The position numbers were made by a program, and so were the translations under genes. From DATDCY01 sp031406795 [NCBI: Candidatus Rokuibacteriota bacterium] (GTDB lineage Bacteria > JAUVQV01): DNA of 43,634 bases. The stretch lies in the NCBI GenBank assembly GCA_031406795.1, contig JANOHV010000274.1, positions 1 through 43,634 on the forward strand. The letters run 5' to 3'. The stretch's first letter is position 1, and each line of letters starts with the position of its first letter. The notes under the pieces were generated by a model. It saw nothing but the letters and a program-made list of their open reading frames with translations. It was not told the DNA's origin and did no database searches. Shown one piece after another: positions 39,052 to 43,634 of the stretch.

Positions 39052-41153
39052 GCGCGAAGCGACGGGCGCCGACGCCGGCCGCGGCGCCGCGCGCGGCCGC
39101 GGGCAGCCCGGTCTTCGTGCGCCCCGGCATGTCGCCGCGCGCGATCGTGTCCGCCGTGCGCGCGCTGCCCGGGGTCGCGATCACCTCGGTCGGCATGCGC
39201 GACGCCGGGCAGTCGGACTTCAAGAACCGGCTGCGTCTGCACGACCTGGCCACGCTCGCGCCGCACTACGAGCGGATGGGGCTCTTCTCGGCCGAGTGCC
39301 ACGGCGGCGCGCGCTGGCACGTCGGCATCATGAACCGGCGCGAGAGCCCGTTCGAGGAAGTCGCCCGTCTCCGCGAGTTGATGCCCAGCGTGCTGCTGCA
39401 GACGCTGATCCGGGAGACGAACCTCTTCGGCTACCGCCCGTACCCGAAGCGGGTCATCGAGCATGTCGTCGCGCACGTGGACATCGACGTCTGGCGCTGC
39501 TTCTCGTTCCTCAACGACGTGCGCAACATGCGCGCCGTCGCCGAGACCGTGCTCGCGCGCGGGCGCCTCTTCCAGCCGACGATCTCGTTCACTTCGGCGG
39601 ACTGGGCCACCGATGCCTACTACCTCGGCGTGGTCCGCGACATCGTCGATCTGTGCGGCGGCACCAGCGAGATCGTCCTGTGCATCAAGGACATGGCGGG
39701 CGTCGGCAGCATCACGCGGGTCGGCCGGCTCATCGACGCGATCCGCCAGCGCTGGCCGGAACTGGTCATCGGCTACCACCGACATATCACCGACGGGCTG
39801 GCGATGCCGGCGCTGCTGGCGGCGGCCAAGGCCGGCGCGAAGATCCTCGACGCCGAGGAGGACTCGCTGGTGCGCTTCTACGGGCACTCGCCGATCCTCG
39901 CGGTGCAGGCCTTCCTCGAGGAATCGGGCATCCCGGTGCACTTGGTGCGCGCCGAGGCGGAGGCCGCCGTGAGCAGGGCGCGCGAGTGGGTCGGCGCCTA
40001 CGACTGGGCCGAGTCGCCGTTCAAGGGCCTCGACCACACGGTGACGCGGCACCGCATGCCCGGCGGGGCGTTCCCCAGTTCGTTCGAGCAGGCCGAGAAG
40101 GGCGACTTCCTGCACCTGATGCCCGGCGTTCTCACGGTGATGTCGCTCTACAACCGCATCGTGCGGTATTTCGACGTGACGCCCGGCTCGCAGATCACCT
40201 GGGTGACCTGCAGCGGCCTGGTCAACCGTTACGCCAAGGAGCGCGGGGACGCCGGGGTGGCGGACCTGATCCGGTTGCTGACGACGTTCATCGAGGAGCG
40301 GGGACAGGACCTCGACGCGCTGGCCCCCGAGGATCGGGAGGAATTGCTCACCCTCTTTCGAAGCGCGCCCGGCGACTTCAAGAACATGCTCCTCGGCGCG
40401 TACGGGCGGCTCCCCGCCGGCTGGCCGGCGGACTGGGTCTACCGCAGCGCGTTCGGAGACGAGGCGGAGAACAAGCTGCGGGCGCGGCGCGAGGAGTCGC
40501 CCCTCGAATCGGTCCCCGACGAGGATCTCGAGGCCCAGCGTCTGGCGTGCGCGGAGCTCCTCGGCCGCAGCCCGTCCGAGGAGGAGTTCATCCTCTGGCT
40601 GATGCATCCGAAAGACGCGCTCGACTACATCGCCTTCCGCGAGCGCTTCGGCGAGGCCCCGCTGGTGCTGCCGACCGCCGTCTGGCGTTCGGGGCTGCGC
40701 AAGCCCGGCGACCGCGTCGACTTCGAGCTCTGGGGCAAGCCCTACTCAATCGAACTGGTGTCGGTGGGCGCCGAGCACGAGGGGCGGGTCCACGTGGTGA
40801 TTCGGGTGAACAACCGCACGCAGGTCTATACGGTCGAGACCCCGCGAGCCAAGAAAGTCGAGATCCGGATGGCCGGCCGGCCGGGGCAGGTCGGCGCCCC
40901 CACCAACGGCAACATCTGGCGCATCGGCAACCCGGAGCGCGGGCCAGTGCGGGCCGGGGACATCGTGCACCAGGGCGAGGAGATCGCGAATCTCGAGGCG
41001 ATGAAGATGGAGAATGCGATCCTCGCTCCGTTCGACGGTCAGATCGCGGAAGTGTGCGTGCGGCTCAACGAGTCGGTGCGCGAGGGCCAACTCCTCGTCG
41101 TGATCGAGCGCGCGGACCCCCCGGCGGCCGCGCCGAACTCCCCGGACTCATAG
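39048..41153 (+). CDS. Carboxyltransferase and biotinyl subunit (PycB/OadA-like, divergent)
   Basis: GTG 39048 overlaps the previous stop (GTGA) and has GGGGGTG upstream; GTG 39042 is an alternative. The 701 residues contain an HMGL-like TIM barrel with MRDAGQSDF, LIRETNLFGYRPYP, the carboxylated-Lys motif CIKDMAGV and the metal pair in YHRHITDG. A PYC/OADA domain follows, and then a biotinyl domain with LEAMKME (biotin Lys about 653). The loop after HRH lacks the usual GGTSQPP and reads DSLVRFYGHSPI instead. It is probably a pyruvate or 2-oxoacid carboxylase; the substrate is uncertain. Confidence 0.87.
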   Translation: MSAKRRAPTPAAAPRAAAGSPVFVRPGMSPRAIVSAVRALPGVAITSVGMRDAGQSDFKNRLRLHDLATLAPHYERMGLFSAECHGGARWHVGIMNRRESPFEEVARLRELMPSVLLQTLIRETNLFGYRPYPKRVIEHVVAHVDIDVWRCFSFLNDVRNMRAVAETVLARGRLFQPTISFTSADWATDAYYLGVVRDIVDLCGGTSEIVLCIKDMAGVGSITRVGRLIDAIRQRWPELVIGYHRHITDGLAMPALLAAAKAGAKILDAEEDSLVRFYGHSPILAVQAFLEESGIPVHLVRAEAEAAVSRAREWVGAYDWAESPFKGLDHTVTRHRMPGGAFPSSFEQAEKGDFLHLMPGVLTVMSLYNRIVRYFDVTPGSQITWVTCSGLVNRYAKERGDAGVADLIRLLTTFIEERGQDLDALAPEDREELLTLFRSAPGDFKNMLLGAYGRLPAGWPADWVYRSAFGDEAENKLRARREESPLESVPDEDLEAQRLACAELLGRSPSEEEFILWLMHPKDALDYIAFRERFGEAPLVLPTAVWRSGLRKPGDRVDFELWGKPYSIELVSVGAEHEGRVHVVIRVNNRTQVYTVETPRAKKVEIRMAGRPGQVGAPTNGNIWRIGNPERGPVRAGDIVHQGEEIANLEAMKMENAILAPFDGQIAEVCVRLNESVREGQLLVVIERADPPAAAPNSPDS

Positions 41154-41298
41154 ACCCGTTCAGGCTGCGGGTCCTGCCTGCCACCCCGCCGCCGGGGTGG
41201 TCGCTGCGGACCTCCATCGGCCTCGCTTCGCTCCCCCGCTGGAGACCTCCCCTCCGCGCCACCCCTCCGCCCAGCACGTTCTTCACGGCAGGCTGCTC

Positions 41299-41402
41299 AA
41301 AAAGGCCCAGGTGCAAGGCGGGCGAGTCCTGAGGAATGAGGCGTACGAGCAGTACGCCGCAGTGACGAAGGACGAAGACCAACGCCGCAGATGGGTCTTT
41401 TT
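41299..41402. repeat. Family B long hairpin element, copy 3 (inverted)
   Basis: The element runs in the opposite orientation to copy 1: AAGGCCCAGGTGCAAGGCG at one end and CGCCGCAGATGGGTCTTTTT at the other. An inner hairpin GGCGTAC-GAGCA-GTACGCC lies at 41340-41358. It ends 11 bases before the adh stop codon, between convergent genes. The rest of the gap (41154-41298) shows no gene. Confidence 0.85.
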
Positions 41403-41412
41403 CAGCGGCCTG

Positions 41413-42432
41413 CTAGGGGTTGATGATCACCTTGATGGATTCGCCGCCGTCGGCCACCGCCCGAAACGCCGCGCCAATCCCCTCCAGCGGGAAGCGGTGC
41501 GTCACCATTTCGGCGACGGGGACGCGGCGGCTGCGGATCAATTCGATGGCGATCGCGAGGTCCCCCGGCGCCGCGCCGTAGGAGGTCTGCAGCGTGATCT
41601 CGCGGCGCCAGATCTCCGGGAAGGGGATACGGGCGACGCCATCCTGGTCCGGCGCGCCGAAGAAGAGCACGGAGCCGCCGCTGGCCACCAGGTGCATCGA
41701 CTGGTTCACCGCCTTCGGCGCGCCCGTGCAGACGATGACGCGATCCGCCAGTCGTCCCCCGGTCGCCGCCGCAACTTCCGCGAGGACGTCGCTCGTGGCG
41801 GCAAACGCGGCCGACGCCCCGAAACGCCGCGCCGCCTCGAGTCGCCAGGGGTTGATATCCGTCGCCAGGATCGTCCCGGCGCCGAGCGCCCGGGCGAGCG
41901 CGATGTGCAGCAGCCCCGAAATGCCGCTGCCCATGACGAGGACCGAGTCCGCGGAACCGACCCGCGCCAGCCGCTGCGCGCGCACGACGCAGCCGAGCGG
42001 CTCGGCGAAGGTACCCTCGTCGAACGAGACTTCCTCGGGCAGCAGGAAGACGCCGCGATCGGTCTGCAGCGGCGGCACCCGCACGTACTCCGCGAAACCG
42101 CCGGGGTCGAAATTCGTCGAGTGCAGCGTCGTGCAGGCCGTGTGGTGCCCGCCGAGGCAGATCGAGCAGGTGTTGCACGGGACGTGGTGTGTCACTGCGA
42201 CGCGGTCGCCGACCCGCCAGGCGGTAACGCCGGCGCCGACCTCGGCCACGGTCCCCGCGACCTCGTGGCCGAGCACGAGCGGCGCCTTCTTGATCCGGTA
42301 CCACTCCAGCACGTCGGAGCCGCACACCCCCGAGGCCGCGATGCGCACGAGGATCTCGCCCGGGCCGATCACCGGCCGCGGGCGCTCTTCGACCCGCAGG
42401 TCGCTGTTGCTGTAGTAGACCCCCGCCCGCAT
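41413..42432 (-). CDS. Zinc-dependent alcohol dehydrogenase (MDR family)
   Basis: The 339-residue protein has the MDR catalytic zinc site (ASGVCGSDV and LGHEVAGTV) and a shortened structural zinc lobe (HHVPCNTCSICLGGHHTACTT). The Rossmann fold has VLVMGSGISGLLHIALA (GxGxxG), and the cofactor-strand acidic residue is in ILATDINPWRL, favouring NAD. It resembles sorbitol/threonine-type dehydrogenases; the substrate cannot be named. It is co-directional with the LsrF-like aldolase gene, 31 bases upstream, so the two may act on related carbohydrate intermediates. Confidence 0.88.
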   Translation of the reverse strand: MRAGVYYSNSDLRVEERPRPVIGPGEILVRIAASGVCGSDVLEWYRIKKAPLVLGHEVAGTVAEVGAGVTAWRVGDRVAVTHHVPCNTCSICLGGHHTACTTLHSTNFDPGGFAEYVRVPPLQTDRGVFLLPEEVSFDEGTFAEPLGCVVRAQRLARVGSADSVLVMGSGISGLLHIALARALGAGTILATDINPWRLEAARRFGASAAFAATSDVLAEVAAATGGRLADRVIVCTGAPKAVNQSMHLVASGGSVLFFGAPDQDGVARIPFPEIWRREITLQTSYGAAPGDLAIAIELIRSRRVPVAEMVTHRFPLEGIGAAFRAVADGGESIKVIINP

Positions 42433-42463
42433 CTCGCCGCCGCCCGAACTGGTGCCGGCGCTG

Positions 42464-43312
42464 CTACTTCCGGGCGCGGGCGCCGGCCTTCTTCGCCGCG
42501 GATTTCCTCGGCGCGGATTTCCTCGGCGCCGGTTTCTGCAGCGACTTGAAGAGCTCGTACGCCTGAGCCGCCGTGGCGTCCCCGTGCACGACCGCGCGAA
42601 CCGCCTGGATCATCGCCACCGGATTGGCGGACTGGAAGATGTTGCGCCCCATGTCGACGCCGCTGGCGCCGTCGCGCACCGCGCTCGCGGCCAACTCGAG
42701 CGCCTCTTTCTCGGGCAGCTTCTTGCCGCCGGCAATCACGACCGGCACCGGGCAGGTGCGCACGACGTGCTCGAAGTTGTCGCAGTAGTAGGTCTTGACG
42801 AAGTGCGCCCCCAGTTCGGCCGCGATGCGGCAGGCCAGCGCCAGATAGCGGGCGTCCCGCGCCATGTCCTTGCCGACCGCGGTCACGGCGAGCACGGGAA
42901 TTCCGTGCCGCTCACCATCGTCGACCAGCGCCGCGAGCGAGAGCAGCGTCTGCCGCTCGTAGGGCGAGCCGACGTAGATCGAGAGCGCCACCCCGGCGGC
43001 GTTGAGCCGCACGGCATCCTCCATCGTGGTGACGAGCCCCTCGTTCGAGAGTTCGGAGAGGATGCTCGTGCCGCCGGAGACGCGCAGCACGATCGGCACG
43101 TCCACGCGTGGATCCACCGACGAGCGCAGCACGCCGCGGGTGAGCATCAGCGTGTCGGCATAGGGCGCAAGCGGCGCGATCACCTCCGCCGGCGACTCCA
43201 GGCCGGAGGTGGGCCCGAGAAAGTAGCCGTGGTCCACGGCGAGCATGACGGTGCGGCCGGTGGCCGGCCGGATGATCCGCGCGAGGCGGTTTTTCAGTCC
43301 CCAGGATGACAT
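42464..43312 (-). CDS. LsrF/DhnA-type class I aldolase
   Basis: ATG 43312 has GGGAGGAAGG 6 nt upstream and gives 282 residues. Segments match E. coli LsrF closely as I recall it: KTGKTVML-like [63 protein letters not shown] (Schiff-base Lys), [18 protein letters not shown] and [14 protein letters not shown]. LsrF thiolytically cleaves a phosphorylated AI-2 product; other family members are fructose-bisphosphate aldolases. No lsr genes are nearby, so the substrate is open. The C-terminus has an extra Lys/Ala-rich tail ([14 protein letters not shown]). It is followed by the dehydrogenase gene. Confidence 0.88.
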   Translation of the reverse strand: MSSWGLKNRLARIIRPATGRTVMLAVDHGYFLGPTSGLESPAEVIAPLAPYADTLMLTRGVLRSSVDPRVDVPIVLRVSGGTSILSELSNEGLVTTMEDAVRLNAAGVALSIYVGSPYERQTLLSLAALVDDGERHGIPVLAVTAVGKDMARDARYLALACRIAAELGAHFVKTYYCDNFEHVVRTCPVPVVIAGGKKLPEKEALELAASAVRDGASGVDMGRNIFQSANPVAMIQAVRAVVHGDATAAQAYELFKSLQKPAPRKSAPRKSAAKKAGARARK

Positions 43313-43373
43313 GGTGCCCTTCCTCCCGTTGTTGGCTTGTGCCCAGTGCCGGCGCCGTGCTGGCGCAGAAGGA

Positions 43374-43403
43374 TTTATAGGGGCGGCGGCGCACACGTGT
43401 CAA
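43374..43403 (-). promoter_or_regulatory. Promoter of the LsrF-like aldolase operon
   Basis: On the minus strand TTGACA (43403-43398), an 18-nt spacer and TATAAA (43379-43374) give a leader of about 55 bases with a strong ribosome site. Confidence 0.72.
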
Positions 43404-43469
43404 GCGGCGAAACCGGCGGCGCCCCGCGACGCAGACGGCCGGCCGGCCAACACCGGCCTTCCGGCCGCC

Positions 43470-43498
43470 TTGACAAGCACCGCCGCGGCGGGTAGTAA
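43470..43498 (+). promoter_or_regulatory. Promoter of the PilB/GspE-type ATPase gene
   Basis: TTGACA (43470-43475), a 17-nt spacer and TAGTAA (43493-43498) end 7 nt before GTG 43506, so transcription should begin at or beside the start codon. Confidence 0.65.
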
Positions 43499-43505
43499 TC
43501 AGGAC

Positions 43506-43634
43506 GTGTCAGCAGCCCTGCCGCGCAAGCGAAAGCTCGGGGAACTCCTGGTGAACGAAGGCCTGCTCACCCCCGAAAAGCTCGCCGAAGCCCTCCAGGA
43601 GCAGGAGCGCAGCGGCGATCGCCTCGGCCGGGTG
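43506..43634 (+). CDS. N-terminus of a PilB/GspE-type ATPase (truncated by window edge)
   Basis: GTG 43506 opens 43 codons to the window end: SAALPRKRKLGELLVNEGLL then TPEKLAEALQEQERSGDRLG. This is the N-terminal MshEN/T2SSE domain of type IV pilus or type II secretion ATPases, which in some members binds c-di-GMP. No ribosome site is seen, and the promoter lies 7 nt upstream. The ATPase domain is outside the window, so the alternative of a stand-alone MshEN protein stays open. Confidence 0.75.
   Translation, partial: MSAALPRKRKLGELLVNEGLLTPEKLAEALQEQERSGDRLGRV

Noticed and set aside
39296-41332. 678-residue plus-strand frame overlapping the carboxyltransferase gene
   Set aside because: It is a shifted-frame shadow rich in Arg, Gly and Pro. 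The other frame has complete carboxyltransferase and biotinyl motifs.

Overview
The window is GC-rich bacterial chromosome. Its most diagnostic stretch is the minus-strand cluster ffh-rpsP-khpA-rimM-trmD-SPOUT methyltransferase-rplS-rnhB. Together with a multiheme c-type cytochrome, a c-heme sensor kinase and tandem Kup potassium transporters, this suggests a Geobacter/Desulfuromonas-like (Desulfuromonadota or related) host. That assignment is inference from gene order and content; no rRNA is present.

Region 1 (1-8547) is the right end of an integrated prophage. A leftward early operon of tightly overlapping genes (Cro-like repressor, HNH-like zinc protein, excisionase-like HTH, small ORFs, CII-type regulator, Dam-type methylase, RecT annealing protein, PD-(D/E)XK exonuclease, coiled-coil protein) faces a rightward CI-type S24 repressor. 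The repressor is followed, with a 4-nt overlap, by a Cys-rich lipoprotein and then a membrane/zinc-ribbon protein. Two identical-arm operators and a sigma70 promoter lie between the divergent operons. The element ends at a truncated tRNA-like 3' end (8521-8547), a candidate attR. Integrase and structural genes are not seen and would lie to the left.

Region 2 (8572-19369) is host chromosome: MltA, a small membrane protein, Hsp20, a stand-alone PAS protein, a decaheme-like cytochrome, a lipoprotein / exported protein / AguB / AguA cluster for agmatine-to-putrescine conversion, and two tandem Kup transporters.

Region 3 (19585-32650) is the translation and RNA block: the ffh-to-rnhB cluster from a good promoter, an unrecognised 681-residue helical protein, RNase Z-like protein, poly(A) polymerase-family protein, MBL hydrolase, Ogt, S20, RsmI and a four-helix membrane protein.

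Region 4 (32759-43634) holds a secreted P-domain/FG-GAP repeat protein, a AAA+ protein that has lost its Walker A lysine, a heme-sensing histidine kinase, a divergent biotin-carboxylase / carboxyltransferase pair, a zinc alcohol dehydrogenase, an LsrF-like aldolase and the start of a PilB/GspE-type ATPase.

Two families of intergenic palindromic repeats recur among the host genes. Several host promoters place the -10 box only 7-11 nt before the start codon, which suggests leaderless mRNAs.
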